From positions 1-64,000 of the forward strand of contig CACMXJ010000002.1 of assembly GCA_902617625.1 (NCBI GenBank): DNA of 64,000 bases. The letters run 5' to 3'. Positions 25,598 through 35,647 of the stretch are shown here, piece by piece. Positions within the stretch are counted from its first letter, which is position 1. Each line of letters starts with the position of its first letter. The position numbers and the translations under genes were made by a program. Below the pieces are notes generated by a model that worked only from the letters and a program-made list of their open reading frames with translations, was not told the origin of the DNA and made no database searches. This stretch comes from an uncultured Pelagibacteraceae bacterium. GTDB taxonomy: Bacteria > Pseudomonadota > Alphaproteobacteria > Pelagibacterales > Pelagibacteraceae.

Positions 25598-25999
25598 GTG
25601 GAAAATATAAAAGAAATTTTAAAAAAATATAAAAATATTGCTCTAGTAGGTGCAAGTAAAGATTTAACAAAAACATCATCTATTGTTATGAAATATTTAC
25701 AAGACAATGGTTTTAAAGTTTACCCCGTAAATCCGTCCATGAAAGGAGAAAAAATATTAGGAGAAAAAGTTTTTGGAAATATTTCAGAGATTGATAATCC
25801 AGTAGAAATAGTAGATGTGTTTAGGCCATCGAATGAAGTTATTACAATTGCAGAAGAAACTGTCAAAATAAATGCAAAAGTATTATGGTTACAATTAGAC
25901 ATTAGTAACGAGGAAGCAAAAAAAATTGTTGAGACAAATGACATCATTTACATTGACAATAAATGTACGAAGATAGAGTACGAAAAATACTTTAATTAA
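25598..25999 (+). CDS. CoA-binding domain protein (YccU-like)
   Basis: A 133-residue Rossmann-fold protein from a GTG start. The pattern ALVGASKDLTKTS, GFKVYPVNPSMKGEKILGEKVF and EIVDVFRPSNEV is typical of the CoA-binding YccU-type proteins. They bind CoA or its derivatives, and the exact role is unknown. It is one of a chain of tightly spaced genes after the enoyl-CoA hydratase. Confidence 0.88.
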   Translation: MENIKEILKKYKNIALVGASKDLTKTSSIVMKYLQDNGFKVYPVNPSMKGEKILGEKVFGNISEIDNPVEIVDVFRPSNEVITIAEETVKINAKVLWLQLDISNEEAKKIVETNDIIYIDNKCTKIEYEKYFN

Positions 26000-26012
26000 A
26001 TTTTAATAGAAG

Positions 26013-26486
26013 ATGTTAAAAAAATTCGAGATAATATTTAAAGTCTTTATTATTCTGCTCTTTTCAATTTCAATAACTAAAGCTGAATTACTGAAACCTA
26101 ATAGTGATATAAAACCTTCCAAAGTTGTCAAGATTCAATTAAGTGGTCTTCAAAAAAACGACTTAAATTATAAAGATAGTGGGATTGAGCAAACCTGGAA
26201 TTTTGCGCATCCCAGTAACAAAAAAAATACTGGCCCTCTACCAAATTTCAAAATGATGATTAAAGGCAACTCATATCAAATGCTTTTAAATCACTTAAGC
26301 CATACAATTACACAGGTTGGAGGTGGTGACAAATGGGCACAATTTGAGGTGATAATTTTAGATAAAGATAAGATTTATCATAAGTTCAACTGGCAAGTGG
26401 AAAAATATACTGCTGAAGGACCCCTTAAGGATTGTTGGTTGACCACAATGGTTTCTAGCCCGATAGCACTAGGAAGTTCAATTTGA
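26013..26486 (+). CDS. Periplasmic DUF4864-like protein
   Basis: A 157-residue protein with a cleavable signal peptide (hydrophobic residues 7-24, then TKAE). The mature part has HPSNKKNTGPLPNFKMMIKG and LLNHLSHTI, which match DUF4864, a family of secreted proteins of unknown function. It lies just upstream of dimethylglycine dehydrogenase but with an independent-looking 56-base gap. Confidence 0.65.
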   Translation: MLKKFEIIFKVFIILLFSISITKAELLKPNSDIKPSKVVKIQLSGLQKNDLNYKDSGIEQTWNFAHPSNKKNTGPLPNFKMMIKGNSYQMLLNHLSHTITQVGGGDKWAQFEVIILDKDKIYHKFNWQVEKYTAEGPLKDCWLTTMVSSPIALGSSI

Positions 26487-26542
26487 TTATCCATAATACA
26501 ATTTTGTTTCGTTATGAATAAAAATTTAGTAGGAATCGTTTA

Positions 26543-28975
26543 ATGAAATCTAAAGCAAAAGTCGTTGTAGTCGGTGGAGGTGTTGTTGGAGTAAGCGCTC
26601 TTTATCATTTAGCAAAAAAAGGCTGGTCAGATGTTGTTTTAGTTGAAAGAAAAGAATTGACCTCAGGCTCAACTTGGCATGCAGCAGGTTTGCTACCTCT
26701 TTTTAATATGAGCTATTCTGTTGGTCAACTTCACAAGTATGCAGTAAATCTTTATAAAAAGTTAGAGGAAGAAACTGGTAAGAATGTTGGTTTCAGTGTT
26801 GTTTCAAATATCCGTTTAGCTAGTACCAAAGATAGAATGGATGAGTATCATCAATATGCTGGTGTAGCTAAAACAATTGGTGTTGACGTAAAATTTTTGA
26901 CACCTCAACAAGTTAAAGAAATTTGGCCGCTTTGTCATACTGATGATTTAGTTGGAGCAATTCAACACCCAGAAGATGGATACATCCAACCTGCAGACTT
27001 AACACAGGCACTTGCCACAGGTGCTAGGAACAGAGGAGCTGAGATTTATAGAAACACAACAGTGTTATCAATGAGACAAACTAAAGAAGGATGGATTGTT
27101 GAAACAGACAAAGGATCAATTGAATGTGAACATGTCATTTCATGCTCAGGAAATTTTGCAAGACAAACTGGTGAAATGGTTGGATTAGATATTCCAGTTA
27201 TTCCTGTGGAACATCAATATATTGTAACTGAACCGCATCCAGAAATACAAAAAAGAAAAAAAGAGGGTCTACCAGAGATGGGTGTATTAAGAGATAGCGA
27301 TAGTAGATGGTATATGAGGGAGGAGGCTGGTGGATTAATATTAGGTCCATATGAAGATGGTGCACCAGCGTGTTATGTAGAAGGTCCCTCAAAAGATTCT
27401 GAATATGAATTGTTTCAAGAAGATTTAGATAGACTTGCTCCACACATTGAGGGAGCAATACATAGAGTTCCGGCATTTGGAGAAGTTGGAGTGAAAAAAG
27501 TTTATAATGGTGCAATATGTTACACACCAGATGGTAATCCAATTGTTGGTCCAGCCTGGGGACTTAAAAATTTTTGGATTAATGAGGGACATAGTTTTGG
27601 AATAACTGCAGCTGGTGGAGCAGGTTGGCAATTAGCAGAATGGATCGTTGATGGTGAACCAACGATTGATATGCTTGGTGTTGAACCAAGACGTTACGGA
27701 AATTATGCAACAAAGTCTTATCTTAAAGCAAAAAATGAGGAAGCATACAGTCATGTATTTATTGTTCATTATCCTGATGAAGAGAGACCAGCTGCAAGAC
27801 CTTTAAGAACATCTCCTTGTTATGAAAGAATGAAAAATCTTGGTGCTGTATTTGGACAAAAATTTGGATGGGAAAGACCAAACTTTTTTGCAACAGATGG
27901 CATGGAACAAAAAGATCATTGGTCATTTAGAAGATCAAAATGGTTTGATGCAATTAAGAAAGAATGTGAAAACGTTAAAAAGAATGTTGGACTTTTAGAT
28001 ATGACAGCCTTTGCAAAATGTAGAATAAAAGGTCCAAAGGCTGAAGAATTTTTAGACTACTTAGTTGCTAACAAACTTCCAAAAAAAATTGGGAGAATTA
28101 ATTTGTGTCATGCGCTAAATACTAAAGGTGGTGTTCACTCTGAGTTTACAATTATGAAAGAGGCTGAAAATAGTTATTATTTGGTTTCAGCTGGAGCGAA
28201 TTTAAGATTAGACCATGATTGGATACAAAAATGGATGCCAACAGATGGTTCAGTTATATTCGAGGATTTAACAAATAGTACAGGTGTGCTCGTTGTAGCT
28301 GGCCCAAAAGCAAGAGAGCTTATGCAGAAAGTTTCGACCGACGATTTTTCAAACGAAAACTTTAAATGGTTAACAGCAAAAAATGTTAATGTTGGATACG
28401 CTCCTGTTAATGCTATGAGAGTAAATTTTGTTGGTGAACTTGGTTGGGAATTACACCATCCAATTGAATATCAAAACCATATTTTTGATAAATTAATGGA
28501 AGCAGGTAAAGATCTCGGTCTAAAACCTTTTGGTATCAGAGCTATGAACAGTTTAAGAGTTGAAAAATCTTATAAACTTGTAGGAACTGAACTATCAATT
28601 GAGTATTCACCTTATGAGTCTGGTCTAGATAGATTTATACATCCAAACAAAGGTAATTTCATAGGACTTGATGCATTAAACAAATGGAGAGAAAAGGGTT
28701 TTGATAATAAATTAGTAACACTAGAGGTTCATGACACAACAGACTCAGATGTTTTAGGTAATAATCCAATTTATAAAGATGACAAAGTCGTTGGGCGAGC
28801 AACAGGAGGGGAATATGGATTTAGATTAGATAAATCTATTGCCTTAGCTATGGTGAAACCTGATTTAGCAAATATCGGAGAAAAACTTAAAGTTGATATT
28901 CTTGGAAAAATGTATGAGGCTACAATAGTAGAAGAGAGTCCATACGATGCTGAAAATAAACTATTGAGAGCCTAA
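26543..28975 (+). CDS. Dimethylglycine dehydrogenase (FAD/GcvT fusion)
   Basis: An 810-residue two-part enzyme. The N-terminal FAD oxidase half starts [18 protein letters not shown] and contains GSTWHAAGL near residue 48, where the His carries covalent FAD in mammalian DMGDH. A C-terminal GcvT region (about residues 430-800) binds THF, with [13 protein letters not shown] and [12 protein letters not shown] recognisable. It oxidises N,N-dimethylglycine (possibly sarcosine) and loads the methyl group on THF. The electron chain that accepts its electrons, etfB, etfA and ETF-QO, follows directly. The first overlap is 1 base (TAATG). Confidence 0.92.
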   Translation: MKSKAKVVVVGGGVVGVSALYHLAKKGWSDVVLVERKELTSGSTWHAAGLLPLFNMSYSVGQLHKYAVNLYKKLEEETGKNVGFSVVSNIRLASTKDRMDEYHQYAGVAKTIGVDVKFLTPQQVKEIWPLCHTDDLVGAIQHPEDGYIQPADLTQALATGARNRGAEIYRNTTVLSMRQTKEGWIVETDKGSIECEHVISCSGNFARQTGEMVGLDIPVIPVEHQYIVTEPHPEIQKRKKEGLPEMGVLRDSDSRWYMREEAGGLILGPYEDGAPACYVEGPSKDSEYELFQEDLDRLAPHIEGAIHRVPAFGEVGVKKVYNGAICYTPDGNPIVGPAWGLKNFWINEGHSFGITAAGGAGWQLAEWIVDGEPTIDMLGVEPRRYGNYATKSYLKAKNEEAYSHVFIVHYPDEERPAARPLRTSPCYERMKNLGAVFGQKFGWERPNFFATDGMEQKDHWSFRRSKWFDAIKKECENVKKNVGLLDMTAFAKCRIKGPKAEEFLDYLVANKLPKKIGRINLCHALNTKGGVHSEFTIMKEAENSYYLVSAGANLRLDHDWIQKWMPTDGSVIFEDLTNSTGVLVVAGPKARELMQKVSTDDFSNENFKWLTAKNVNVGYAPVNAMRVNFVGELGWELHHPIEYQNHIFDKLMEAGKDLGLKPFGIRAMNSLRVEKSYKLVGTELSIEYSPYESGLDRFIHPNKGNFIGLDALNKWREKGFDNKLVTLEVHDTTDSDVLGNNPIYKDDKVVGRATGGEYGFRLDKSIALAMVKPDLANIGEKLKVDILGKMYEATIVEESPYDAENKLLRA

Positions 28976-29724
28976 TGAAAATTTTAGTCGCAGTAAAAAG
29001 AGTAATTGATTACAATGTTCAAGTCAGAGTTAAAGAGGATAACACTGGTGTAGTAACTGAAAATGTTAAGATGTCTACCAATCCACCAGATGATAATGCG
29101 ATTGAGGAGGCAGTAAAAATTAAAGAGTCAGGAAAAGCGACTGAAGTAGTTGCAGTAAGTGTTGGAGAAGAGAAAGCTCAAGAAACCGTTCGTAAAGCAT
29201 TAGCGGTTGGAGCTGATAGAGGCATCCTTATTAAAGCTGATGGAATTTTAGAACCTTTAGCCGTTTCCAAATTATTACAAAAAATTGTTGAAAAAGAAAA
29301 ACCAGATTTAGTTTTTATGGGAAAACAAGCAATTGATGATGATTGTAATCAAACAGGTCAAATGTTAAGTGCTTTACTAAATTGGCCTCAAGCAACATTT
29401 GCTTCAAAGATAGAGATTAAAGATAAAAAACTTGAAGTTACGAGAGAGATTGACGAAGGATTAGAGACAATAGAGATTAATATTCCTGCTATTGTAACTT
29501 GTGATTTAAGACTTAATGAACCAAGATATGCGTCTTTGCCCAACATAATGAAGGCTAAAAAGAAACCTATTGAGCAAATAAATGCGTCAGATTTAGGAGT
29601 AGATACATCACCAAGAATCGAGCAAATTAAGGTTGAAGAGCCACCAAAAAGAAAAGCTGGTATAAAAGTAAAAAGTGTGGCTGAGCTAGTGCAAAAATTA
29701 AAAAATGAGGCTAAAGTAATATAA
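28975..29724 (+). CDS. etfB: Electron transfer flavoprotein, beta subunit
   Basis: A 249-residue subunit of ETF, which carries electrons from dimethylglycine (and acyl-CoA) dehydrogenases to ETF-ubiquinone oxidoreductase. Family features are [28 protein letters not shown] and [26 protein letters not shown], which includes the ETF-beta signature. Coupled on both sides by one-base overlaps. Confidence 0.97.
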   Translation: MKILVAVKRVIDYNVQVRVKEDNTGVVTENVKMSTNPPDDNAIEEAVKIKESGKATEVVAVSVGEEKAQETVRKALAVGADRGILIKADGILEPLAVSKLLQKIVEKEKPDLVFMGKQAIDDDCNQTGQMLSALLNWPQATFASKIEIKDKKLEVTREIDEGLETIEINIPAIVTCDLRLNEPRYASLPNIMKAKKKPIEQINASDLGVDTSPRIEQIKVEEPPKRKAGIKVKSVAELVQKLKNEAKVI

Positions 29725-30677
29725 TGTCAGGTTTATTAGTTGCAGAACACAACAATAAAGAACTTAAACCTTTTACACTTAATGCTGTAACTGCAGCCTC
29801 TCAAATGGATACAGATCTTCATGCTGTAATTATTGGTAATAACTGTGGAGATGCAGCAAAAAAATTATCGGAGTTACCATTAGTCAAAAAGGTAATTCAA
29901 GTAGAAGCAGCTCATTACGAAAACTTTGTGGCAGAAAATTTTGCACCAGTAATAGTGAAATTAGCAGAAAACTATTCACATGTTGTTTGTTCAGCTAATA
30001 CATTTGGTAAAAATTTGATGCCAAGGATTGCGGCCTCTTTAGACACTTCTCAAGTCAGTGATATTATTAAGGTAATTTCTGCAGATACATTTTTAAGACC
30101 AATCTATGCTGGAAATGCATTTGCAACTGTTAAAAGCAAAGATCCAAAAAAATGTATAACTATTAGACCAACTTCTTTTGATCCATGTGAGAGTTCAGGT
30201 GGATCTGCACCAATTGAAAAAGCTGAACCAAGTGCAGAGTTTAATAATACAAAATTTGTAAAAAGAGAGGAAATTAAGTCAGATAGACCAGAACTTGGAA
30301 CTGCAAGAGTGGTTGTTTCTGGTGGAAGAGGAATGCAGAGTGGAGACAATTTTAAATTGATCACTTCTGTTGCTGATAAATTAAATGCTGCTATTGGAGC
30401 ATCAAGAGCAGCTGTGGATGCTGGATATATAAGCAACGATCATCAAGTGGGTCAAACTGGAAAAGTTGTGGTTCCAGATTTATATATTGCCATTGGTATT
30501 TCTGGTGCTATTCAGCATTTAGCTGGAATGAAAGAAAGCAAGGTGATTGTCGCAATCAATAAGGATGGTGAAGCTCCAATTTTTAGTGTTGCAGACTATG
30601 GTCTAGAAGCTGATCTTTTTGAAGCAGTACCTCAATTTATTGAGGAACTGAACAAATTAAACACTATACAAAAATAA
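29724..30677 (+). CDS. etfA: Electron transfer flavoprotein, alpha subunit
   Basis: A 317-residue FAD-binding subunit. The C-terminal FAD signature is present in VVSGGRGMQSGDNF, GASRAAVDAGYISNDHQVGQTG and the IGISGAIQHLAGM block, with a KDGEAPIFSVADYGLEAD ending. It starts in a one-base overlap with etfB. Forms the ETF heterodimer used by the upstream dehydrogenase. Confidence 0.97.
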   Translation: MSGLLVAEHNNKELKPFTLNAVTAASQMDTDLHAVIIGNNCGDAAKKLSELPLVKKVIQVEAAHYENFVAENFAPVIVKLAENYSHVVCSANTFGKNLMPRIAASLDTSQVSDIIKVISADTFLRPIYAGNAFATVKSKDPKKCITIRPTSFDPCESSGGSAPIEKAEPSAEFNNTKFVKREEIKSDRPELGTARVVVSGGRGMQSGDNFKLITSVADKLNAAIGASRAAVDAGYISNDHQVGQTGKVVVPDLYIAIGISGAIQHLAGMKESKVIVAINKDGEAPIFSVADYGLEADLFEAVPQFIEELNKLNTIQK

Positions 30678-30698
30678 TATAATCTGTAAAAAATTGTT

Positions 30699-32318
30699 AT
30701 GTCCAGAGAGTCAATGGAATACGATGTTGTAATTGTTGGTGGAGGACCATCAGGATTAACAACTGCTATTAAATTAAAACAATTAAATTCAAATTTAAAT
30801 ATTTGTGTTTTAGAGAAAGCATCTGAGATCGGTGCCCATATATTAAGTGGAAATGTTTTTGAAACTAGAGCACTAGACGAATTAATTCCAAATTGGAAAG
30901 ATTTAAATCCACCTATAAAAACAAAAGTCACTAAGGAAAAATTTTTATTTTTAGGAAAAACAAAATCTTTAAGTTGGCCCACTTGGTTGCTACCTGCTGT
31001 TCAAAAAAATCATAAAAATTATATTATAAGTCTTGCAAATTTATGTAGATGGCTTGCTGAGCAAGCAGAAACACTTGGTGTAGAAATATTTCCAGGGTTT
31101 CCTGCAAGTGAGATTTTATTTAATGACGATGGCTCCGTTAAAGGTGTAGCCACTCAGGACATGGGTATAGACAAACAAGGAAATAAAAAAGATAGTTTTG
31201 AACCAGGTATTGAACTTTTAGGCAAGGTTACAGTTTTTGCTGAAGGTTGTCGTGGTCATTTAGGAAAACAATTAATTAAAAAATTTAATCTTAATAAAGA
31301 GAAAGATCCCCAACAATATGGAATTGGATTTAAAGAAATTTGGGAAATAGATGAAAAAAATCATGAAGAAGGATTAGTGATGCATACAGCTGGATGGCCT
31401 TTAGATAATAACACTTATGGTGGAAGTTTCATTTATCATGCAGAAAACAAACAAGTGTTTTTAGGATATGTAATAGGTTTAGATTATCAAAATCCTCATC
31501 TTTCTCCTTTTGATGAGTTTCAAAGATTCAAAACACATCCATCAATAAAAAAAATTATAGAAGGTGGAAAAAGAATCTCTTATGGCGCTAGAGCTTTAAT
31601 TGAAGGGGGGATTCAAAGTTTACCAAAAATGTTTATGCCAGGTGCATTACTTATTGGATGTGACGCGGGAACTTTAAACATGCCAAAAATAAAAGGATCT
31701 CACACTGCTATGAAAAGTGGAATTTTAGCTGCAGAGGCTATCAATGAACATATTCAATCTAAAAAAGATTTATCATTATATGAGGAATTATTTAAAAAAA
31801 GCTGGTTATATAAAGAACTGTATCAAGCAAGAAATGTAAAACCTAGTTTTAGTTGGGGTTTAATTTTAGGTATAATTTTTACAGGAATTGATCAAATTTT
31901 ATTTAGAGGAAAACTTCCATTTACATTAAGACATAAGCATTCCGATCATGAAACCTTAAAACCTGCAGATAAAATGCCAAAAATTGATTATCCTAAACCT
32001 GACAATGTGATTACTTTTGATAAAACAAGTTCAGTTTATTTGACTGGGACTAATCATGAGGATAATCAGCCAGTGCACTTACAGCTAAAAGATAAAGATT
32101 TACCTATAAAATATACTCTGGAGAAATATGACGAACCAGCACAAAGATATTGTCCAGCGGGAGTTTATGAGGTTCAAAAAGAAAATGATATTAACAAATT
32201 TGTTATTAACGCTCAGAACTGTATTCATTGTAAAACTTGCGATATTAAAGAACCTTCTCAAAATATAGTTTGGGTCACTCCGGAGGGAGGTGGTGGACCA
32301 AAGTATGGAAATATGTAA
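30699..32318 (+). CDS. ETF-ubiquinone oxidoreductase
   Basis: A 539-residue monotopic membrane flavoprotein that passes ETF electrons to ubiquinone. It has the FAD motif VVIVGGGPSGLTTAIKL near residue 10, the EGCRGHLGKQL block, CDAGTLNMPKIKGSHTAMKSGILAAEA, and a C-terminal 4Fe-4S domain with CIHCKTCDIK and the GGGGPKYGNM ending. The first Cys of the cluster is in RYCPAGVY. It completes the operon that connects methylamine oxidation to respiration. Confidence 0.96.
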   Translation: MSRESMEYDVVIVGGGPSGLTTAIKLKQLNSNLNICVLEKASEIGAHILSGNVFETRALDELIPNWKDLNPPIKTKVTKEKFLFLGKTKSLSWPTWLLPAVQKNHKNYIISLANLCRWLAEQAETLGVEIFPGFPASEILFNDDGSVKGVATQDMGIDKQGNKKDSFEPGIELLGKVTVFAEGCRGHLGKQLIKKFNLNKEKDPQQYGIGFKEIWEIDEKNHEEGLVMHTAGWPLDNNTYGGSFIYHAENKQVFLGYVIGLDYQNPHLSPFDEFQRFKTHPSIKKIIEGGKRISYGARALIEGGIQSLPKMFMPGALLIGCDAGTLNMPKIKGSHTAMKSGILAAEAINEHIQSKKDLSLYEELFKKSWLYKELYQARNVKPSFSWGLILGIIFTGIDQILFRGKLPFTLRHKHSDHETLKPADKMPKIDYPKPDNVITFDKTSSVYLTGTNHEDNQPVHLQLKDKDLPIKYTLEKYDEPAQRYCPAGVYEVQKENDINKFVINAQNCIHCKTCDIKEPSQNIVWVTPEGGGGPKYGNM

Positions 32319-32322
32319 TTAG

Positions 32323-32487
32323 CTATCTTAGAAAATTAGCAAAAATTATTACTATTCCAATAATACCTAGCCAAATAATAAGATTTTTCAAAAAAACTTT
32401 TTTATTTTTATTTGCATAATAAAAACCTGGGAAGACCAGTACAATTACTAATAAAAGATATATAACTGATAGAATATTTTCACCCAT
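32323..32487 (-). CDS. Small two-span membrane protein, 54 residues
   Basis: A gene read in a gap: ATG at 32487-32485 and TAG at 32325-32323. It has two hydrophobic segments (ILSVIYLLLVIVLVFPGF and IIWLGIIGIVIIFANFL) around a lysine-rich cytoplasmic hinge YYANKNKKVFLKN. The pattern of a basic loop and a NLIIWLGI second span recalls small alphaproteobacterial membrane proteins, but I cannot name the family. It follows the DUF2237 gene by 14 bases on the same strand. Confidence 0.65.
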   Translation of the reverse strand: MGENILSVIYLLLVIVLVFPGFYYANKNKKVFLKNLIIWLGIIGIVIIFANFLR

Positions 32488-32501
32488 AATCCAAATTTAT
32501 C

Positions 32502-32876
32502 TTATGAAAGATCTATTGCAAATTTTTTAAGTGTTTCGATTGGTAAAACTTTCAATGTATTTTCATGAGTTCGTTTCAAGAAAATTGGACAGCCTTTTCC
32601 AGCCTCTACTGCTCTTGCATACCAAGTTGCACAAACACACCAGCCGTCTCCATCTTTTAAGCCTGGAAACCCAAACTCAGGGTGAGGTGTGATTAAATCA
32701 TTTCCAGCCTCTTTACACCATTCCAAAAATTCTGTCGTAACTTTTGCACAAACAGTATGTAACCCATGATCATTTTCATCAGTATTACAACAACCATCTC
32801 TATACCAACCAGTTAAAGGATCAAGAGAACATTCCTCTAATTTTTCTCCAAGAACATTTTTTTGAATTTTATCCAT
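32502..32876 (-). CDS. DUF2237 family protein
   Basis: About 124 residues, cysteine-rich, cytoplasmic. The motifs DKIQKNVLGEKLEECSLDPLTGWYRDGCCNT (only the middle part is diagnostic: DPLTGWYRDGCC) and HPEFGFPGLKDGDGWCVCATWYA are classic DUF2237. Start set at the ATG at 32876, four residues inside a longer frame, because it lines up with family starts and overlaps the upstream stop by 8 bases. Function unknown. Confidence 0.88.
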   Translation of the reverse strand: MDKIQKNVLGEKLEECSLDPLTGWYRDGCCNTDENDHGLHTVCAKVTTEFLEWCKEAGNDLITPHPEFGFPGLKDGDGWCVCATWYARAVEAGKGCPIFLKRTHENTLKVLPIETLKKFAIDLS

Positions 32877-33477
32877 TGAAAACATCAAATGTTTTTTTAT
32901 CGATATCTAAGTTAAATGAAAAAGATCTTCTTTCTCCTTCTCTTTTAAAAGGGTATGCAGTATGCATCAGGTAATTTGGAAATATAATCATATCCCCAAC
33001 TTTTGGATTATGGTTATATAAACTATTATTTAAGAAAGATTTTGATCCATGTATAAAATCTATTGTTCCATTCGTTTTAAGTCTTTTTGTGCCTTTTGTA
33101 ATATTTTTAGGAATTTTTAAATAGCCAACACCTGAGATATGACCGCCATGAAAATGAACTGGGTTATACTCATTTTTATATTGTCTGACTATCCAAAAAC
33201 TTTTTAAATTTATTTTTTTTAAATTCTTATTAGTGCTTTTTTTTATATATTTTTTTACATTTATCTTTATGAATTTAAGAAGATATTTTTTAACAAATGA
33301 GTTTGACAATCTTATTTCTTGTTTAACTTGACCTACAAGCTTTTTTGAGTAGTCACTTTTTTTTAATCTTGATCTGTTATTAACAATTAAATCAACTTCT
33401 TTATTAATTAAATTTATAATTTTTAAAGGAATTTTAGTTACAGCAATTTTGGGGCCAAAAGGTTTTAAGACTTTCAT
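32869..33477 (-). CDS. Putative 2-oxoglutarate/Fe(II) oxygenase
   Basis: A 202-residue protein with an HxH-type iron site in VHFHGGHISGVGYLKIP and a distal His/Arg pair in MIIFPNYLMHTAYPF followed by ERRSFSFNLDID, the layout of the small 2OG-Fe(II) oxygenases. I place the start at the ATG at 33477 (MKVLKPFGPKIAVTKI), as upstream codons overlap hisI and do not look like the family. It begins 7 bases after the hisI stop. Substrate unknown. Confidence 0.78.
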   Translation of the reverse strand: MKVLKPFGPKIAVTKIPLKIINLINKEVDLIVNNRSRLKKSDYSKKLVGQVKQEIRLSNSFVKKYLLKFIKINVKKYIKKSTNKNLKKINLKSFWIVRQYKNEYNPVHFHGGHISGVGYLKIPKNITKGTKRLKTNGTIDFIHGSKSFLNNSLYNHNPKVGDMIIFPNYLMHTAYPFKREGERRSFSFNLDIDKKTFDVFNG

Positions 33478-33484
33478 AATAATA

Positions 33485-33952
33485 TTAAATTTTAGTTGGA
33501 TTAGGCTGACCTTTATAAACTTTTTCTGGGTCAAATTTTTTTTCTTTTTCAGTAAATTTCATCTTAATTTCTCTAGCATTTTCAATAGGCCCAAGAGGTA
33601 TAGATCTATAGAAACAAGATCTATAACCGACGTGACAACTAGCTCCGTCTCCAATATCAACAGTAAGCAAAACCGAGTCTTGGTCATCATCAATTTTGAT
33701 TTCAGTCACTTTCTGAATAAAACCACTTGTTTTGCCTTTGTGCCAAATAGCCTTTCTTGATCTGCTATAGTAGTGAGCTTCTTTTGTTTCAATTGTTTTT
33801 TTTAATGCTTCAACATTCATATAACCATGCATTAAAATTTCTTTTGTTTGAGAGCACATTGTGATGACAGGTATTAAACCTTCATTATCAAATTTTGGTG
33901 ATAGAAGATTTCCTTCTTCAATTTCAACCACATTTTCTCTTTTTTTGAACAT
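33485..33952 (-). CDS. hisI: Phosphoribosyl-AMP cyclohydrolase
   Basis: A 155-residue monofunctional HisI of histidine synthesis. The zinc and substrate segments include ARSRKAIWHKGKTSG (as SRSRKAIWHKGKTSGF), VDIGDGASCHVGYRSCFYR and the upstream GYMNVEALKKT. No fused HisE domain, as in many alphaproteobacteria. It is first of a three-gene minus-strand operon with the 2OG oxygenase and DUF2237 genes. Confidence 0.95.
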   Translation of the reverse strand: MFKKRENVVEIEEGNLLSPKFDNEGLIPVITMCSQTKEILMHGYMNVEALKKTIETKEAHYYSRSRKAIWHKGKTSGFIQKVTEIKIDDDQDSVLLTVDIGDGASCHVGYRSCFYRSIPLGPIENAREIKMKFTEKEKKFDPEKVYKGQPNPTKI

Positions 33953-34028
33953 ATTCGGTGATTATGTAGCACATATAGAGATATATTAAATATTTTAAAA
34001 ATGCACATTTATATGTATAAACCCCTCC

Positions 34029-34643
34029 ATGAAGTTAGTTAAAGACATTGATAATAATCAAAATTCAAAGAAGATTTCTGACAAAGAAGCAGAAGAAGCT
34101 TTTAAAACTATTTTGTCGTGGATGGGTGAAGATCCTAATAGAGAAGGATTATTAGAAACTCCAAAAAGAGTTGTTAAAGCATTTAAGGAGTATTTCAAAG
34201 GTTATAAGGAAGATCCTATTCAAGTTTTAGATAAAACTTTTGGCGATGTAGATGGGTATGACGATATGGTTATTCAAAAAAATATTTCTGTTCAAAGTCA
34301 TTGCGAACATCATATGGCACCAATAATTGGTAAAGCTCATGTTGCATACATACCTAATGAGAGAGTTGTTGGATTAAGTAAATTAGCAAGAGTAGTAGAG
34401 GTTTTTTCTAAAAGATTACAAACTCAAGAAAGATTAACTATGCAGATTGCGAATACACTAATGCAATCTCTAGATGCCAAAGGGGTAGCAGTCACAATAG
34501 ACTCAACTCATCAATGTATGACTATGAGAGGAATTAAAAAGGAACAAGCTACAACGGTCACAAATTATTATTTAGGTCAATTCAAAGAAGATTTAAGTTA
34601 TCAAAATAGATATTTAAGGTTAATAAGTAATTCAAAAGATTAA
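34029..34643 (+). CDS. folE: GTP cyclohydrolase I
   Basis: A 204-residue enzyme that converts GTP to dihydroneopterin triphosphate, the first step of folate synthesis. It has the family's zinc and active-site residues in HCEHHMAPIIGKAHVAYIP, RLQTQERLTMQIA and STHQCMTMRGI. Folate matters here since the window is full of THF-dependent methyl transfer. Followed by acuI after 2 bases. Confidence 0.97.
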   Translation: MKLVKDIDNNQNSKKISDKEAEEAFKTILSWMGEDPNREGLLETPKRVVKAFKEYFKGYKEDPIQVLDKTFGDVDGYDDMVIQKNISVQSHCEHHMAPIIGKAHVAYIPNERVVGLSKLARVVEVFSKRLQTQERLTMQIANTLMQSLDAKGVAVTIDSTHQCMTMRGIKKEQATTVTNYYLGQFKEDLSYQNRYLRLISNSKD

Positions 34644-34645
34644 AA

Positions 34646-35647
34646 GTGTCAGACCAATTTAAAGCATTAGTTTTAAATCAAGAGGGTGACAACTTTACAA
34701 GAGAAGTAAAATCATTAGACAAAAGTTTTTTAAAACATGGTGATGTAACTATCAAAGTTGATTATTCAGATCTTAATTTTAAAGATGGAATGATTTTAAA
34801 AAACGGTGGTAGGTTAGTAAAAGAGTTTCCGCATATCCCAGGGATAGATTTTTCAGGAACTGTTTTGGAAAGTGAAAATTCAAAATTTAAGTCAGGCGAT
34901 GAAGTAATTTTAACAGGCTTTAGAGTTGGAGAGATTTTTTATGGTGGATATTCCCAAATAGCAAAAGTTAACGGAGATTTCTTAATAAAGAAACCAAGTG
35001 ATTTATCAAGTAAGCAAGCAATGATTTTAGGGACTGCTGGTTTTACATCTTTAATGGCAGCATTTGCAATAAAAGCTCGAGAGGAAATATTGCTTGGTGC
35101 AAAAGTAAATGATGTTTTAGTTACAGGTGCAACGGGTGGAGTCGGAAGTATTGCGGTTATGATATTAAATAAGATGGGATATAATGTTACTGCAGTCTCA
35201 GGAAAAGATTCTAAAGCGGATTACTTAAAATCATTAGGTGCTAAAAGTGTTATAAATCGTGCTGAATTTGATAAAGATCCAAAACTTATCGATAAAGGTT
35301 TATGGGATGGAGTAGTTGACACCGTCGGTGGTAAAATTTTAGCTAATGCAATTGTTCAAACTAATTCAAATGGGATTATTGCAGTATGTGGTAATGCAAG
35401 TACAAATGAATTAAATACTAATGTAATTCCTTTTATGTTACGAGGAATAAAACTTTGGGGAATGGACTCAGCAAATTGCAGCATCAAAAGAAGAGAATTT
35501 ATTTGGGGAGAGGCTGCAAAATTAATCGATTTTAACTTAATAGAAAAATCTATTCAAATTGTTAGCTTGGAGGAGTTAATTGAAACTTATCCTAAAATAT
35601 TAAAGGGTGAAATTTCTGGAAGAGTTTTAGTTGATTTAAACAAATAA
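34646..35647 (+). CDS. acuI: Acrylyl-CoA reductase (YhdH/AcuI family MDR)
   Basis: A 333-residue medium-chain reductase without the zinc-binding cysteines. It has the YhdH-type features PGIDFSGTVLE, GYSQIAKVNGDFLIKKP and TGATGGVGSIAVMILN. The AcuI subgroup reduces toxic acryloyl-CoA to propionyl-CoA with NADPH, a step in DMSP or acrylate use, well matched to SAR11. GTG start two bases after folE. The LysR gene follows in a one-base overlap, suggesting coupled control. Some YhdH homologues may act on other quinone-like substrates. Confidence 0.83.
   Translation: MSDQFKALVLNQEGDNFTREVKSLDKSFLKHGDVTIKVDYSDLNFKDGMILKNGGRLVKEFPHIPGIDFSGTVLESENSKFKSGDEVILTGFRVGEIFYGGYSQIAKVNGDFLIKKPSDLSSKQAMILGTAGFTSLMAAFAIKAREEILLGAKVNDVLVTGATGGVGSIAVMILNKMGYNVTAVSGKDSKADYLKSLGAKSVINRAEFDKDPKLIDKGLWDGVVDTVGGKILANAIVQTNSNGIIAVCGNASTNELNTNVIPFMLRGIKLWGMDSANCSIKRREFIWGEAAKLIDFNLIEKSIQIVSLEELIETYPKILKGEISGRVLVDLNK

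Noticed and set aside
27198-27542. Long minus-strand frame inside the dimethylglycine dehydrogenase gene
   Set aside because: It lies wholly inside a well-supported gene and its protein is low-complexity histidine/leucine/tyrosine-rich, a shadow of codon bias.
30104-30436. Minus-strand frame within etfA
   Set aside because: Overlaps a conserved gene and has no recognisable features.
32869-33534. Longer start for the 2OG oxygenase
   Set aside because: It would overlap hisI by about 50 bases, and an ATG 7 bases past the hisI stop is better.
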